From Methylobacterium mesophilicum SR1.6/6 (lineage in GTDB: Bacteria; Pseudomonadota; Alphaproteobacteria; Rhizobiales; Beijerinckiaceae), in assembly GCF_000364445.2 (NCBI RefSeq), contig NZ_CP043538.1:3107612-3171611 (forward strand): a DNA stretch of 64,000 bases. The letters run 5' to 3'. The notes under the pieces were generated by a model, which saw nothing but the letters and a program-made list of their open reading frames with translations, searched no databases and was not told the origin of the DNA. Shown here one piece after another: positions 27,999 through 38,190 of this stretch. The position numbers and the translations under genes were made by a program. The number at the start of each line of letters is the position of its first letter. Position 1 is the first letter of the stretch.

Positions 27999-28784
27999 AT
28001 GGCCCTCACCTCGGACGAGATCGAACGCTACGCCCGCCACCTCGTGCTCCCCGAGATCGGCGGTCCCGGCCAAGCCCGTCTTCGGGCGGCTCGGATCCTT
28101 GTGGTCGGGGCCGGGGGGTTGGGCGCGCCGCTGATCCAGTATCTGGCCGCCGCCGGGATCGGCACGATCGGCATTGTCGACGACGACACCGTGTCGCTCT
28201 CGAACCTCCAACGGCAGGTGATCCACGGGACGCCGGATCTCGGCCGGCTCAAGGTCGAGAGCGCCGCTGACGCTGTGGCACGCCTCAATCCACACGTGCA
28301 GATCGTCCCGCACGTTCTGCGGATCGATCCCGACAATGCCGTCGACCTGATCAGCGCCTACGACCTGGTCGCCGACGGGTCCGACAACTTCGCCACGCGC
28401 TACGCCGTCTCCGACGCCTGCTTCCGGGCGCGCCGTCCGCTGGTGACGGCGGCGCTCGGCCGGTTCGACGGTACGCTCACCACGATCCGCGCGCACGAGG
28501 CCGCTCCGGACGGGACGCCGAACCCGTCCTATCGATGCCTGTTCCCGAACCCGCCGCCGCCCGGGAACGTTCCGGCTTGCGCGGAGGCCGGCGTTCTTGG
28601 GGCGCTAGCCGGCGTGATGGGCTCGCTGATGGCCATGGAGGTGATCCGCGCGGTGGCGGATTTCGGCGCGCCTCTGGTCGGGCGCCTTCTCATGGTCGAT
28701 GCCCGCGCGATGCGGTTCGAGACGCTCACTTACGGCTGGGATCCCGAGAACCCGCTCAGCGGGACGGCGGTCTCAGCCGAATAG
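27999..28784 (+). CDS. HesA/MoeB/ThiF family adenylyltransferase
   Basis: 261 residues, E1-like. The nucleotide-binding loop GAGGLGAP (about 37-44), the [13 protein letters not shown] segment and [10 protein letters not shown] are all present. It should adenylate the C-terminal Gly of a ubiquitin-like sulfur carrier (MoaD or ThiS). It carries [20 protein letters not shown] as in MoeB. The zinc CxxC pairs of E. coli MoeB are incomplete (SYRC) and the C-terminal pair is absent. MoeB or ThiF cannot be distinguished from context. Confidence 0.85.
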   Translation: MALTSDEIERYARHLVLPEIGGPGQARLRAARILVVGAGGLGAPLIQYLAAAGIGTIGIVDDDTVSLSNLQRQVIHGTPDLGRLKVESAADAVARLNPHVQIVPHVLRIDPDNAVDLISAYDLVADGSDNFATRYAVSDACFRARRPLVTAALGRFDGTLTTIRAHEAAPDGTPNPSYRCLFPNPPPPGNVPACAEAGVLGALAGVMGSLMAMEVIRAVADFGAPLVGRLLMVDARAMRFETLTYGWDPENPLSGTAVSAE

Positions 28785-29654
28785 TGGCCCCGGCGGCATC
28801 CACGGACCCTCCGCGTCGACTTTGCCGAGGCAGCATTTCTTGAACTTCTTGCCCGAGCCGCAGGGGCAGGGATCATTGCGCCCGACATCCTTGAGCGGGT
28901 TGCGCTGGGGCTCGCCGGCGCCCTCGACAGTCCAGTCGAGCGCATCCACCGGATCATCCAGGTAGCCGTACTGGTACGGACCGAGGCGGTCCCGATCCTC
29001 CGGTTTGGTCTCCGCCTTGCGGAGGGCTTCTTTGAACCAAGCGGCGTCGCTGATCTCGTCCGTGAGACGCCCGTCCGCCCGGGCCGCCGCGGCCCGTGGG
29101 GCGAGATCGCGGAAGCCGAGATGGGCGATCGTCTCCTCCCAGCCAGCCCAGACCGGCGCTTCCTCGACGGCGGCCTGGGCGTCGTCGAACCGCACCAGCA
29201 GGTCGTGCATGGCGGCGCGGTCGATCCGGCCTTCCAGGGTCAGGAAGGTGCAGGCGGAGAGGAGCGCCATCCGGACGTAATCGTCAGCCGTGCTGTCCAG
29301 GATCAGCCGGAAGAACGGCGCGCGGTCGCCGTCGAACAGGCTCGCCAGGACCTTCGCCAAGGTCGCCGTGACGGCGTCGCCGAGCACGGCGTCGAGGTCT
29401 TCCTCGTCCTGCCGCATCAGGCGCAGGAGCGGCGCCAGGGCGCGCGCGTCCCGGGCATGGGCCATGACGTGAAGGCCCCAGAACAGAAGGTTGGTCTTCT
29501 CCGGACTCAGCTCCTGCCGGTCGGCCGCCGCCTCGAGCAGCGGCAGGGTCGCCTCGGCGACGGCGGCCGGATGCTTCAACGCCTCGCGCAACGCCGCGGT
29601 CGGCCTGTGCTCGGCCGCCGCGAGATCGTCGATGAGCAGGGCGATCCGGTCCAT
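28773..29654 (-). CDS. DUF1186 domain protein with C-terminal SEC-C motif
   Basis: 293 residues. The main part (1-230) is helical and repeat-like, consistent with DUF1186. Residues about 260-276 hold the zinc-binding SEC-C motif [15 protein letters not shown], as at the end of SecA. GAGGAAG precedes the start. The 3' end overlaps the ThiF gene by 12 bp, convergently. It lies 10 bp after pheT on the same strand and may be read through from it. The function is unknown. Confidence 0.85.
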   Translation of the reverse strand: MDRIALLIDDLAAAEHRPTAALREALKHPAAVAEATLPLLEAAADRQELSPEKTNLLFWGLHVMAHARDARALAPLLRLMRQDEEDLDAVLGDAVTATLAKVLASLFDGDRAPFFRLILDSTADDYVRMALLSACTFLTLEGRIDRAAMHDLLVRFDDAQAAVEEAPVWAGWEETIAHLGFRDLAPRAAAARADGRLTDEISDAAWFKEALRKAETKPEDRDRLGPYQYGYLDDPVDALDWTVEGAGEPQRNPLKDVGRNDPCPCGSGKKFKKCCLGKVDAEGPWMPPGPLFG

Positions 29655-29664
29655 GCGGTCTTCC

Positions 29665-32085
29665 TCAACTCCGGAGTGTCGCGCCCGTCTTCCGCGACAC
29701 TTCGGCGACGATCCTGGCGCTCACCGCCTCGATCTCGGCATCGGTCAGGGTGCGCTCCACCGGCTGCAGCCGCACCGCGATTGCGACGGACTTCGCGCCC
29801 GCTGGCACGCCCGGCCCCTCGTAGAGATCGAAAACGTCGATTCCGGTCACCAGCTTGCGATCCGCGCCTTGTGCGGCCTTCACGAGGTCGCCGGCCGGCA
29901 CGTCGCGGCCAACCACGAATGCGAAATCGCGCGACAGCGGCTGAAACTCAGGGAGCGACAGGGCCGGCTTAGCCTTGGTCGGCTTGTGCTTGGGCAGCGG
30001 CAGGGCGTCGAGCACGATCTCGAAGGCCACGAGGCTCCCCTTGAGATCGAGCGCCTGCAGGATCCGCGGATGCACCTCGCCGAACCAGCCGAGCTCAGTC
30101 TTGGGTCCGAAACGCAGCGTGCCCGAGCGGCCGGGATGTAGCCAGGACGGGCCGCCGGCCGTGATCTGGAGGCCGCCTGTCGGTACCCCGAGGCTGCCGA
30201 GAAGGGCCAGGGCGTCGGCCTTAGCGTCGAAGGCGTCGACGGACTTTGCTGATCCGTCCCAGTGTCGCCCCGCTCCGGCCAGTGTGCCGCAGCCGCGGCG
30301 GACCCCCGCCGCGCGGATGGTCTGGCCCTCGGGTTCGTCAGAGGCGAAGCACTGGCCGACCTCGAACAGGGCCGCATCGGGATAGCCGCGGTCGGCGTTG
30401 CGCTGTGCCGCTCGCAGAAGCCCTGGCAAGAGGCTGGGTCGCATGTCCGACAGCTCCGACGCGATCGGATTCGCCAGAATGAGGGCAGCATCGCCGCCGC
30501 CGAACAATTCGGCGTCCGCGTGCGGGACGAAGGACCACGTGACGGCTTCCATAAGCCCGCGACTCGCAAGCGCGCGCTTGGCGCTGCGGGTACGCTTCTG
30601 CATAGCGGTGAGCAGCGGCCGGCCGATCCCGGCGAGGCGGGGCAGAGGCTTGGCCTCGATCCGATCCAGGCCGGCGATGCGCACGACTTCCTCGACGAGG
30701 TCGGCCTTGCCCTCGACATCGGGGCGCCAGGACGGCGTGAGAACCTTCGCCCGGTCGCCGGTGCCCGAGACGTTGAAGCCCAGCGTCTCGAGGATCGCCT
30801 TCATCTCGGTATGGGGCACATCGATGCCGGCGAGGCGGCGAACCTCGGTCCAGGGGAAATCGATAATGCGCTCGGCTTCGGGCGGCGTGCCGGCGACCCG
30901 CGCCTGGGTCGGCGTGCCGCCGCAGAGATCAACGACCAGGCGCGTCGCGAGGTCGAGGCCCGGCAGCGTGAAAGCCGGATCGACACCGCGCTCGAACCGG
31001 TAGCGCGCATCGGTGATGATGCCGAGGCGGCGGCCGGACTGGGCGATGTTGGCCGGATCCCAGAGCGCCGACTCGATCAGCACATCCGTGGTACCGGCAT
31101 CGCAGCCGGACTGCTGGCCGCCCATAATCCCGGCGATCGACTCGACGCCGCGCGCGTCGGCGATCACCACCGTATCGCCATTGAGCGTGTAGGTCCGGCC
31201 GTCGAGAGCCATCAGGCTCTCGCCGTCCCGCGCGCGCCGCACTACCAGCGCGCCCGAGACCTTCGCAGCGTCGAACACGTGCAGCGGCCGTCCCCGGTCG
31301 AAGGTGACGTAGTTGGTGATGTCAACGAGCGCATTGATCGGGCGCAGGCCAATCGCCCGCAGCCGGGCCTGCATCCAGGCTGGCGACGGGCCGTTCTTCA
31401 CGCCGCGCACCAGCCGCAGGGCAAACATCGGGGCGAGGTGCCGGTCGGATGCCGCGAAGGCCAGTTCGACCTCGACAGGGCAGGGGCCTTCGCCGCTTAC
31501 CCCCGACAGGGTCTCGCGCTTGAGGGTACCGATCCCGGCGGCGGCGAGGTCGCGGGCGATCCCGTGCACCGAGGTGCAGTCCGGCCGATTCGCCGTCAGG
31601 TTGATCTCGATGACCGGATCGTCGAGCCCGGCGTAGAGCGCGTAAGGCTGGCCGATGGGCGCGTCGGTCGGAAGCTCCATGATGCCGTCGTGGTCGTCGC
31701 CCAGGCCGAGCTCGGCGCCCGAGCACAGCATGCCGCGGCTCTCCACGCCGCGAATCGCGCCCACCGACAGGGTGATGTTCTTGCCTGGGACGTAAGTGCC
31801 GGGCGGCGCGAAGACCGAGACGAGGTCGGCCCTGGCGTTCGGGGCGCCGCAGACCACCTGCACGGGCGCGCCCGCGCCGGTGTCGACGGTGCAGACCCGG
31901 AGCCGGTCCGCGTTCGGGTGCTGCTCGGCCGTCAGGATCCGGGCGATCACGTAGGGCTTCAGCGCGGCGGCCTTGTCCTCGACGCCCTCCACCTCCAGCC
32001 CGATCCGCGTGAGAGTCTCGGCGACGGTGTCGAGGGAGGCCTCGGTGTCGAGGTGGTCCTTGAGCCAGGAGAGGGTGAATTTCAT
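29665..32085 (-). CDS. pheT: Phenylalanyl-tRNA synthetase beta subunit
   Basis: 806 residues, the usual length. It has an N-terminal tRNA-binding OB domain (about 39-150, with [12 protein letters not shown] and [14 protein letters not shown]), then the B3/B4 editing region, B5 and core. The C-terminal FDX-ACB anticodon-binding domain (about 712-805) includes FPLSRD-like [12 protein letters not shown]. With PheS it forms an alpha2beta2 enzyme charging tRNA-Phe. GAAGG precedes ATG 32085, and pheS ends 99 bp upstream. Confidence 0.98.
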   Translation of the reverse strand: MKFTLSWLKDHLDTEASLDTVAETLTRIGLEVEGVEDKAAALKPYVIARILTAEQHPNADRLRVCTVDTGAGAPVQVVCGAPNARADLVSVFAPPGTYVPGKNITLSVGAIRGVESRGMLCSGAELGLGDDHDGIMELPTDAPIGQPYALYAGLDDPVIEINLTANRPDCTSVHGIARDLAAAGIGTLKRETLSGVSGEGPCPVEVELAFAASDRHLAPMFALRLVRGVKNGPSPAWMQARLRAIGLRPINALVDITNYVTFDRGRPLHVFDAAKVSGALVVRRARDGESLMALDGRTYTLNGDTVVIADARGVESIAGIMGGQQSGCDAGTTDVLIESALWDPANIAQSGRRLGIITDARYRFERGVDPAFTLPGLDLATRLVVDLCGGTPTQARVAGTPPEAERIIDFPWTEVRRLAGIDVPHTEMKAILETLGFNVSGTGDRAKVLTPSWRPDVEGKADLVEEVVRIAGLDRIEAKPLPRLAGIGRPLLTAMQKRTRSAKRALASRGLMEAVTWSFVPHADAELFGGGDAALILANPIASELSDMRPSLLPGLLRAAQRNADRGYPDAALFEVGQCFASDEPEGQTIRAAGVRRGCGTLAGAGRHWDGSAKSVDAFDAKADALALLGSLGVPTGGLQITAGGPSWLHPGRSGTLRFGPKTELGWFGEVHPRILQALDLKGSLVAFEIVLDALPLPKHKPTKAKPALSLPEFQPLSRDFAFVVGRDVPAGDLVKAAQGADRKLVTGIDVFDLYEGPGVPAGAKSVAIAVRLQPVERTLTDAEIEAVSARIVAEVSRKTGATLRS

Positions 32086-32184
32086 GATGGACCTTCGAGA
32101 GCCCTGGTATCGGCTCGACCGTCGGAGGAACAGGATCGCGGGGTCGTCGCCGGGGCCGGAGGGCCGCGGCGGGGCCGGGACGGC

Positions 32185-33267
32185 TCAGCCGGTGAGGCCG
32201 CCCACAAGGCTCGGCACGTCGAGCGGGCGGAAGCCGTAATGGTCGAGCCAGCGGACATCCGCCTCGAAGAACGGACGCAGGTCCGGCATGCCGTATTTCA
32301 GCATGGCGATCCGGTCGATTCCGACGCCGAAAGCGAAACCCTGCACGACATCCGGATCGAGGCCGCAGTTACGCAGCACGTTCGGGTGGACCATCCCGCA
32401 GCCCAGGATCTCGAGCCAGTCGTCGCCCTCGCCGAAGCGGATCTCGCCGCCTTTCCGCGAGCACTGGATGTCGACCTCCGCCGAGGGCTCGGTGAAGGGG
32501 AAGAAGGAGGGGCGGAAGCGCATCTTCACGCCGTCCACCTCGAAGAAAGCTTTGCAGAACTCCTCCAGCACCCATTTCAGGTTGGCGATGTTGGCAGTCT
32601 TGTCGATCACCAGTCCCTCGACCTGATGGAACATCGGCGTGTGGGTCTGGTCGGAATCGTGCCGGTAGGTCCGGCCAGGGATGATCACGCGGATCGGCGG
32701 CTCCTGCGACCGCATGGTCCGCACCTGCACGGGCGAGGTGTGGGTCCGCAGCACCTTGCGCTTCCCGTCGCGGTCCGGCGCCAGGAAGAAAGTGTCGTGC
32801 ATCTCGCGGGCCGGGTGGCCGGGCGGGAAATTGAGGGCGGTGAAATTCAGCTCGTCCGTCTCGATGTCCGGACCCTCGGCGACCGCGAAGCCCATATCGG
32901 CGAAGATCGCGGTGATCTCGTCGATGACCTGCGAGATCGGGTGAATCCGGCCGCGGACCTCGGGGGCCTCGCGGACCGGCAGGGTCACATCGACCCGCTC
33001 GGAGGCGAGGCGCGCCTCCAGCGCGGCCTCGGCGAGTTCGGTCTTGCGCGCGGTGACGGCGCCTTGAACCCGGTCGCGCAGGCCGTTGATCAGCGGGCCG
33101 CGCTCCTTGCGCTCGTCGGGCGTCATCGCGCCGAGGGTCTTCAGCAGATCCGAGACGCTGCCCTTCTTGCCGAGCGCGGCGACGCGGACCGCGTCGAGGG
33201 CCGCCTCGTCCGACGCCGCGCCCACTTGGGCCAGGAGATCGCGTTCGAGGGTGTCGAGATCGGTCAT
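32185..33267 (-). CDS. pheS: Phenylalanyl-tRNA synthetase alpha subunit
   Basis: 360 residues from ATG 33267 ([15 protein letters not shown]). An N-terminal coiled coil is followed by the class II catalytic core: [21 protein letters not shown] (motif 1 region), [10 protein letters not shown] and [12 protein letters not shown] (motif 2), then [17 protein letters not shown] (motif 3). An upstream 24-codon extension lacks homology. It lies downstream of rplT, separated by a hairpin that may attenuate read-through. Confidence 0.98.
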   Translation of the reverse strand: MTDLDTLERDLLAQVGAASDEAALDAVRVAALGKKGSVSDLLKTLGAMTPDERKERGPLINGLRDRVQGAVTARKTELAEAALEARLASERVDVTLPVREAPEVRGRIHPISQVIDEITAIFADMGFAVAEGPDIETDELNFTALNFPPGHPAREMHDTFFLAPDRDGKRKVLRTHTSPVQVRTMRSQEPPIRVIIPGRTYRHDSDQTHTPMFHQVEGLVIDKTANIANLKWVLEEFCKAFFEVDGVKMRFRPSFFPFTEPSAEVDIQCSRKGGEIRFGEGDDWLEILGCGMVHPNVLRNCGLDPDVVQGFAFGVGIDRIAMLKYGMPDLRPFFEADVRWLDHYGFRPLDVPSLVGGLTG

Positions 33268-33368
33268 CGCTGTCTTTGAGCAGGGTTGGCGGAGTCGGCC
33301 GTCGGGCCGTGCTCTCGCGCGTTGTGCGGCCCGGTGCAAGCGCGGGGCGCGGGACCTCGTAAACGACG

Positions 33369-33398
33369 AAGGCGCGATTCCCCGGGGAACCGCGCCTT
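33369..33398 (-). terminator. Hairpin between rplT and pheS
   Basis: AAGGCGCG (33369-33376) pairs with CGCGCCTT (33391-33398), and TTCCCC/GGGGAA pair inside, leaving one mismatched position and almost no loop. On the minus strand CGTCGTTT follows, a weak T-tract. It is a probable terminator or attenuator after rplT. I saw no Phe-rich leader peptide. Confidence 0.6.
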
Positions 33399-33423
33399 CC
33401 GTCCGTCTCGCCCTAGGCCTGGA

Positions 33424-33801
33424 TCAGGCAGCCTTGGCGGTGTTCTGCGGCAGCGCGGCCTTCGCCTTCTCGACGACGGCGGCGAAGCTCGCCGGCTCGT
33501 GGATCGCGAGTTCCGACAGGGCCTTGCGGTCGACGACGATGCCCGACTTGGCCAAGCCGTCGATGAAGCGCGAATAGGTCAGGCCATGCTCGCGGACAGC
33601 GGCGTTCAGGCGCTGGATCCAGAGCGCGCGGAACGTGCGCTTCTTGTTCTTGCGGTCGCGGTAGGCGTACTGCAGACCCTTCTCCACCGCCTGCTTGGCG
33701 ATGCGGATCGTGTTCTTGCGCCGGCCGTAATAGCCCTTGGCGGCCTTCAGGACTTTCTTATGCTTCGCGTGACTGGTCACGCCGCGCTTGACGCGGGCCA
33801 T
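33424..33801 (-). CDS. rplT: 50S ribosomal protein L20
   Basis: 125 residues, very basic, starting [19 protein letters not shown] as in bacterial L20, with [18 protein letters not shown] in the middle. It binds 23S rRNA and is needed early in 50S assembly. In many bacteria it also represses its own operon. It follows rpmI by 50 bp. Confidence 0.99.
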   Translation of the reverse strand: MARVKRGVTSHAKHKKVLKAAKGYYGRRKNTIRIAKQAVEKGLQYAYRDRKNKKRTFRALWIQRLNAAVREHGLTYSRFIDGLAKSGIVVDRKALSELAIHEPASFAAVVEKAKAALPQNTAKAA

Positions 33802-33851
33802 CGGTTATCTCCTGGATTCGACGAAAGACAGTGGCAACGGGTGTCGAAGGC

Positions 33852-34055
33852 TTACCGCGCGTTCGGCAGGAAGTACTTCTTCACGTTGGCGGCATCGCCC
33901 TCGAACAGGGTCGTGGTGCCGCGCAGGTTGCGGATCTGCTTGGTCGTCCGCTTGATCATCCCGTGGCGCTTGCCGGCCTGGGCGTACATCACCTTGCCGG
34001 TGCCGGTGATCTTGAAGCGCTTCTTCGCGCCCGATTTCGTCTTCAGCTTGGGCAT
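33852..34055 (-). CDS. rpmI: 50S ribosomal protein L35
   Basis: 67 residues ([20 protein letters not shown]), the full L35. GGAGAG precedes ATG 34055. It is the first gene of rpmI-rplT on the minus strand. The upstream frame remains open but has no homology. Confidence 0.99.
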
Positions 34056-34482
34056 TTGGCTCTCCGTTGCGCGAAAACCCCTCAGACCGGCCCAGGTGGG
34101 TCGGATGCGGTTCGCGCGCTGATGCTTCTGGTGGAGCAGCACGAGCCGCCACGGCAGCCCTAATCGGCCGGGCGGTTCGACGCGGGGCGGCTTATGACAG
34201 AAAGCCGACGCGGCGGCAACGTCCCCGCTGCGGTGCGCTCCGTCGGAGATCGCCGATCTGTGTCCAGCGAGGGCGGAACGGAGCCGGGCGGTGGCTGTTC
34301 TGGTCCAGACCGCCCGCAATGGTGATTCGGAGGAATTCGGGGACAGCGAGCGCACTGCACAAAACGGTGCGCGACAAGGGGGTCGTCAGGAACCATAACC
34401 TTAGCCGTCAGTTTCATTCATGTCCCGCTCAGGCCGGCAGGGTTAGACCCCCCGTCAAATTCGGCCAACCAGGAGACACTTC
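34056..34482. other. Divergent intergenic region between rpmI and glycosyltransferase
   Basis: 427 bp with no gene seen. It must carry the rpmI-rplT promoter on the minus strand and that of the GT4 gene on the plus strand. A GGGCGGT...ACCGCCC pair near 34287-34315 could fold into a hairpin in the rpmI leader. I cannot say whether it is an L20 or L35 regulatory site. Confidence 0.4.
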
Positions 34483-35613
34483 GTGCGCATTGCCCAGATC
34501 GCTCCGTTGTCGGAGGCCGTCCCTCCGAAGTTCTACGGCGGCACCGAGCGCGTCGTCAGCTGGATTACAGAGGAACTGGTTCGCCAGGGCCACGAAGTCA
34601 CGCTGTTCGCCAGCGGTGACTCACAGACGACTGCCAAGCTCGCGGCCTGCACACCGGAAGGTCTGCGGCTGCTCGGCTATCGCGACCACACAGCGAGCCA
34701 CCTGGCGATGCTCCATCAGGTCCATCGCCGCGCGCACGAGTTCGATATCCTGCACTTCCACATCGACCTGCTTCAGTACCCGATGTTTGAGGATCTGAAC
34801 CACAAGTGCATCACGACGATGCACGGTCGCCTGGACGTGCCCGACTTCATGCCGGTCTACCGCACCTTCACCGGAATGCCGCTGGTCTCGATCTCCGACA
34901 ACCAGCGCCTGCCGATGCCGCCGACCTCGAACTGGCTGGCGACGATCCATCACGGCCTTCCGACCGAGAACTGCCCGTACTATCCAGAGGCGAAGGGTGG
35001 CTATCTCGCTTTCCTCGGCCGGATCTCGCCCGAGAAGCGGCCCGATCGCGCCATCGAGATGGCGATTCGGTCCGGCACGCCCCTCAAGATCGCCGCGAAG
35101 GTCGACAAGGCCGACCAGGATTACTGGGACGAGGTCATCGAGCCGATGATCCACCACCCGCTGATCGAGTATATCGGCGAGATCAACGAGGAGCAGAAGA
35201 AGGAATTCCTCGGCAACGCCCTGGCACTCGCCTTCCCGATCGACTGGCCGGAGCCCTTCGGCCTCGTGATGATCGAGGCGATGTCGGCCGGCACGCCGGT
35301 GATCGCCTTCCGTAATGGTTCCGTGCCGGAGGTCATCAAGGACGGCGTCGGCGGCGTTCTGTGCAACACCATGGACGACGCCGTGGCCGCCGTGGCGCAG
35401 GTGAAGGCCATGAGCCGCGCCGGCGTTCGCCGTCACTTCGAGAGCCAGTTCACTGCCGAGTGCATGGTTAAGAAGTACGTGGCCTCCTACGAGGAACTGT
35501 TGTCGCGCGGCGCTGACGTGATCAAACTGCCGAAGTCAGGCTTCAAGCCGCAATACGGCGAGGTGAACGGTTCGGCCCGCCCGGCGATCCCCGTCGCGGC
35601 GATGCCGGCCTGA
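34483..35613 (+). CDS. Glycosyltransferase family 4
   Basis: 376 residues from GTG 34483, with AGGAGA 6 nt upstream. GT-B fold: N-terminal MRIAQIAPLSEAVPPKFYGG and RVVSWITEELVRQGHEVTLF, C-terminal YLAFLGRISPEKRPDRAIE and FPIDWPEPFGLVMIEAMSAG with the EX7E catalytic pair. It resembles sugar transferases acting on trehalose- or glycogen-like glucans, but the donor and acceptor are not determinable. The gene downstream encodes a glucan debranching-type glucosidase, suggesting linked glucan metabolism. The C-terminal about 35 residues are low in complexity. Confidence 0.9.
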   Translation: MRIAQIAPLSEAVPPKFYGGTERVVSWITEELVRQGHEVTLFASGDSQTTAKLAACTPEGLRLLGYRDHTASHLAMLHQVHRRAHEFDILHFHIDLLQYPMFEDLNHKCITTMHGRLDVPDFMPVYRTFTGMPLVSISDNQRLPMPPTSNWLATIHHGLPTENCPYYPEAKGGYLAFLGRISPEKRPDRAIEMAIRSGTPLKIAAKVDKADQDYWDEVIEPMIHHPLIEYIGEINEEQKKEFLGNALALAFPIDWPEPFGLVMIEAMSAGTPVIAFRNGSVPEVIKDGVGGVLCNTMDDAVAAVAQVKAMSRAGVRRHFESQFTAECMVKKYVASYEELLSRGADVIKLPKSGFKPQYGEVNGSARPAIPVAAMPA

Positions 35614-35622
35614 AAACCGCCA

Positions 35623-35645
35623 CCGGGCTTGCGAGGCAGGCCCGG
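35623..35645 (+). terminator. Weak hairpin just after the GT4 gene
   Basis: CCGGGC (35623-35628) pairs with GCCCGG (35640-35645) around an 11-nt loop, starting 10 bp past the stop codon. It is short, with no T-run. Confidence 0.35.
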
Positions 35646-35690
35646 CTCGGCCTAGCGTCTTAAAGGCGACTCATCCGTAGCGTGAACAGG

Positions 35691-35720
35691 GGCCGCCGCA
35701 TCCGAGATGATGCGGCGGCC
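35691..35720 (+). terminator. Strong hairpin between GT4 and debranching-type gene
   Basis: Perfect 12-bp inverted repeat (GGCCGCCGCATC, 35691-35702 and 35709-35720) with a 6-nt loop, followed by CTCTCGATTC. It lies 39 bp before the start of the next gene. It could terminate the GT4 transcript or act as a leader structure limiting expression downstream. Confidence 0.6.
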
Positions 35721-35759
35721 CTCTCGATTCGCACCCTCACAGACCCGGAGATGCCCTGC

Positions 35760-38105
35760 ATGGCGGCAGAGAACTCGGCAGCGGCCCACGCAGCGACGGC
35801 CCGCGCCACGGCGGGTGTCGGAAGCGCGGCGCTCGGATTTCAGGACGCGGACGACGTGCTGCCGCCCTACCACATCGAGGCGCAGACCTCCCTGGTCGAG
35901 CGGCCACTGCGCTCGCTGAAGTTCGGCGAGGCCTTCGGCGTCCTCGATTCCTACGGCGATATCGGCGTCCAGCCGGGTCCGGAGGGTCTGTATTTCCAGG
36001 ACACGCGCTACCTGTCGCGGCTGGAACTGACGGTCGAAGGTCAGCGCCCGCTGATGCTCTCCTCGGTGATGCAGGACGACAACGGCGCCCTCAGCGTCGA
36101 CATGACCACGCCCGACATCCGCCTCGACGCCCACGACGAAACTTCGATACCCCGCGAGACGATCGCGATCGAGCGCACCAAATTCCTCTTTCGGGGCACC
36201 TGCTACGATCGGATCGGCCTGCGGTCGTTCGATTCGAAGCATCGCCGCCTGCGCATCGCCGTCACCTTCGATGCGGATTTCCGCGACCTGTTCGAGGTGC
36301 GCGGCACGGATCGCGGGCAGCGCGGCAAGCGCGGCGTCCAGGTGGCGAGCGATCGGGAAGTCCAGTTCCGCTATGTCGGCCTCGACGAGATCGTGCGGAC
36401 GACGGCCCTGCATTTCGGGCCGAAGCCGGATCTGATCGAGCCGGGCCGCGTCCTCTTCGATGTGTCGCTACCGCCGGGCGGCCGCACCTCGCTCTTCATC
36501 CGCGTCGCCTTCGAGGCGCACCGTGCCTTCACCAAGCCGCCGACCGAGACGCTGGTGGGTGAGGATGCGGCCGCCAAGTTGACGCTGGCGGCGAATGCCG
36601 GCGGCGCCCGGCGCGAATTGCGCGACACCGGCGAAGGCACGGTGTTCGCACGCGCCTATCGCGACGCGCGCCGCGACCTGCGGGCTTTGACGGCCGGGAT
36701 CACGACGATCATCTCGTCGAACGACCAGTTTAACGAGGGGCTCTGCCGCGCCACGGCCGACCTCTACATGCTGGCAAGCCGCACCCCCGAGGGGATCTAC
36801 CCCTTCGCCGGCATCCCCTGGTACTCCACTGTCTTCGGCCGCGACGGCATCATCACGGCGATGATGGCGCTCTGGATCGACCCGAAATTCGCTCGCGGTG
36901 TCCTGCGCTATCTCGCCTCGACGCAGGCCAAGGCGGTCGATCCGGCGGCCGATGCCCAGCCCGGCAAAGTCCTGCACGAGACCCGCCGCGGCGAGATGGC
37001 GATGCTCGGCGAGGTTCCGTTCCGGCACTATTACGGCACGATCGACGGTACTCCGCTCTTCGTGATGCTCGCCTGGGAGTATTACGCGGTCACCGGCGAT
37101 CTGGAGACGGTCCGGGCGATCTGGCCGGCCCTGGAACTCGCCCTCGAATGGATGGATCGCTACGGCGACCGGGACGGCGACGGCTTCGTCGAGTACGCCC
37201 GCGACACCGACAAAGGCCTTGAGAACCAGGGCTGGAAGGACAGCCACGATTCGATCTTTCACGCGGATGGACATCTGGCCAAAGGCCCGATCGCGCTTTG
37301 CGAGGTGCAGGGCTACGTCTACGCCGCCAAGCACGGCATGGCGAAACTCGCGGCGCTGCTCGGGCACGACGCCATGGCAGAACGCCTCACCGAGGAAGCG
37401 ACGACCCTGCGCGAGCGGTTCGACACGGCCTTCTGGAACGAGGAGATCGGCACCTACGCGCTCGCCCTCGATGGGGCGAAGAAGCAGTGCGCTGTGCGCT
37501 CGTCGAATGCCGGCCACGCCCTCTTCACCGGCATCGCCAAGCCGGAGCGGGCGGCGCGGGTCGCCGAGACGCTGTTGTGCAAGGATGGGTTCAACGGCTG
37601 GGGCGTGCGCACCATCGCCAAGGGCGAGGCGCGCTACAACCCGATGTCCTACCACAACGGCTCGATCTGGCCGCACGACAACGCGCTGATCGCGATGGGG
37701 CTGGCCCGCTACGATCGCAAGCACGAGGCCGCGCGCATCTTTCAAGGAATGTTCGACACCTCCCTCTACCAGGACCAGAAGCGCCTGCCGGAGCTGTTCT
37801 GCGGCTTCATGCGCCGCAAGCAGCGCGGACCGGTGTCGTATCCCGTCGCCTGCAGCCCGCAAGCCTGGGCGGCCGCCGCGCCCTTCGCGTTCCTGGCCGC
37901 CTGCCTGGGCCTCGAACTCGACCACGAGCGCAACAGCGTCCGCCTCAAGAATCCGATCCTGCCGGGATTCCTCGACGGAGTGACGCTCTACAACGTGAAA
38001 CTCGGCGGCTCGCGCCTGGACATTCGGTTCCAGCGTTACGACGACGACGTCACGGTCTCGGTTCCGCGCCGCCAGGGAGACGTGCAACTCATCGTCACCA
38101 AGTAA
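35760..38105 (+). CDS. Amylo-alpha-1,6-glucosidase / glycogen debranching-type enzyme
   Basis: 781 residues. The N-terminal domain (about 45-250) is the bacterial GDE N-terminal fold (VLDSYGDIG, GLYFQDTRYLSRLEL). The C-terminal (alpha/alpha)6 GH133-like domain holds GIPWYSTVFGRDGIITAMMALW, RHYYGTIDGTPLFVML, GLENQGWKDSHDSIFHADG and YHNGSIWPHDNALIA. These carry the expected catalytic acids (FGRDG, KDSHDS). It probably hydrolyses alpha-1,6 or related glucosidic links in glycogen or trehalose-derived glucans. ATG 35760 has GGAG 9 nt upstream. ATG 35751 is an alternative. Confidence 0.9.
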   Translation: MAAENSAAAHAATARATAGVGSAALGFQDADDVLPPYHIEAQTSLVERPLRSLKFGEAFGVLDSYGDIGVQPGPEGLYFQDTRYLSRLELTVEGQRPLMLSSVMQDDNGALSVDMTTPDIRLDAHDETSIPRETIAIERTKFLFRGTCYDRIGLRSFDSKHRRLRIAVTFDADFRDLFEVRGTDRGQRGKRGVQVASDREVQFRYVGLDEIVRTTALHFGPKPDLIEPGRVLFDVSLPPGGRTSLFIRVAFEAHRAFTKPPTETLVGEDAAAKLTLAANAGGARRELRDTGEGTVFARAYRDARRDLRALTAGITTIISSNDQFNEGLCRATADLYMLASRTPEGIYPFAGIPWYSTVFGRDGIITAMMALWIDPKFARGVLRYLASTQAKAVDPAADAQPGKVLHETRRGEMAMLGEVPFRHYYGTIDGTPLFVMLAWEYYAVTGDLETVRAIWPALELALEWMDRYGDRDGDGFVEYARDTDKGLENQGWKDSHDSIFHADGHLAKGPIALCEVQGYVYAAKHGMAKLAALLGHDAMAERLTEEATTLRERFDTAFWNEEIGTYALALDGAKKQCAVRSSNAGHALFTGIAKPERAARVAETLLCKDGFNGWGVRTIAKGEARYNPMSYHNGSIWPHDNALIAMGLARYDRKHEAARIFQGMFDTSLYQDQKRLPELFCGFMRRKQRGPVSYPVACSPQAWAAAAPFAFLAACLGLELDHERNSVRLKNPILPGFLDGVTLYNVKLGGSRLDIRFQRYDDDVTVSVPRRQGDVQLIVTK

Positions 38106-38133
38106 GGGCATCCCATAGGGGCTCCCACGCGCA

Positions 38134-38155
38134 GCCCGCTTCGGGGTAAGCGGGC
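38134..38155 (+). terminator. Hairpin after the debranching-type gene
   Basis: GCCCGCTT (38134-38141) and AAGCGGGC (38148-38155) form a perfect 8-bp stem with a 6-nt loop, 28 bp after the stop, upstream of dapE. Confidence 0.55.
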
Positions 38156-38190
38156 CGCGCGGCATGTCACGCCGCGCCGAGGACGGGTTC

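Noticed and set aside
30262..33279. A roughly 1000-codon open frame on the plus strand
   Set aside because: It is antisense to pheT and pheS, both complete. Composition shows a frame shadow, with no recognisable protein.
33268..33423. A Phe-rich leader peptide or T-box before pheS
   Set aside because: No short Phe-rich frame and no T-box core sequence is visible, only a terminator-like hairpin.
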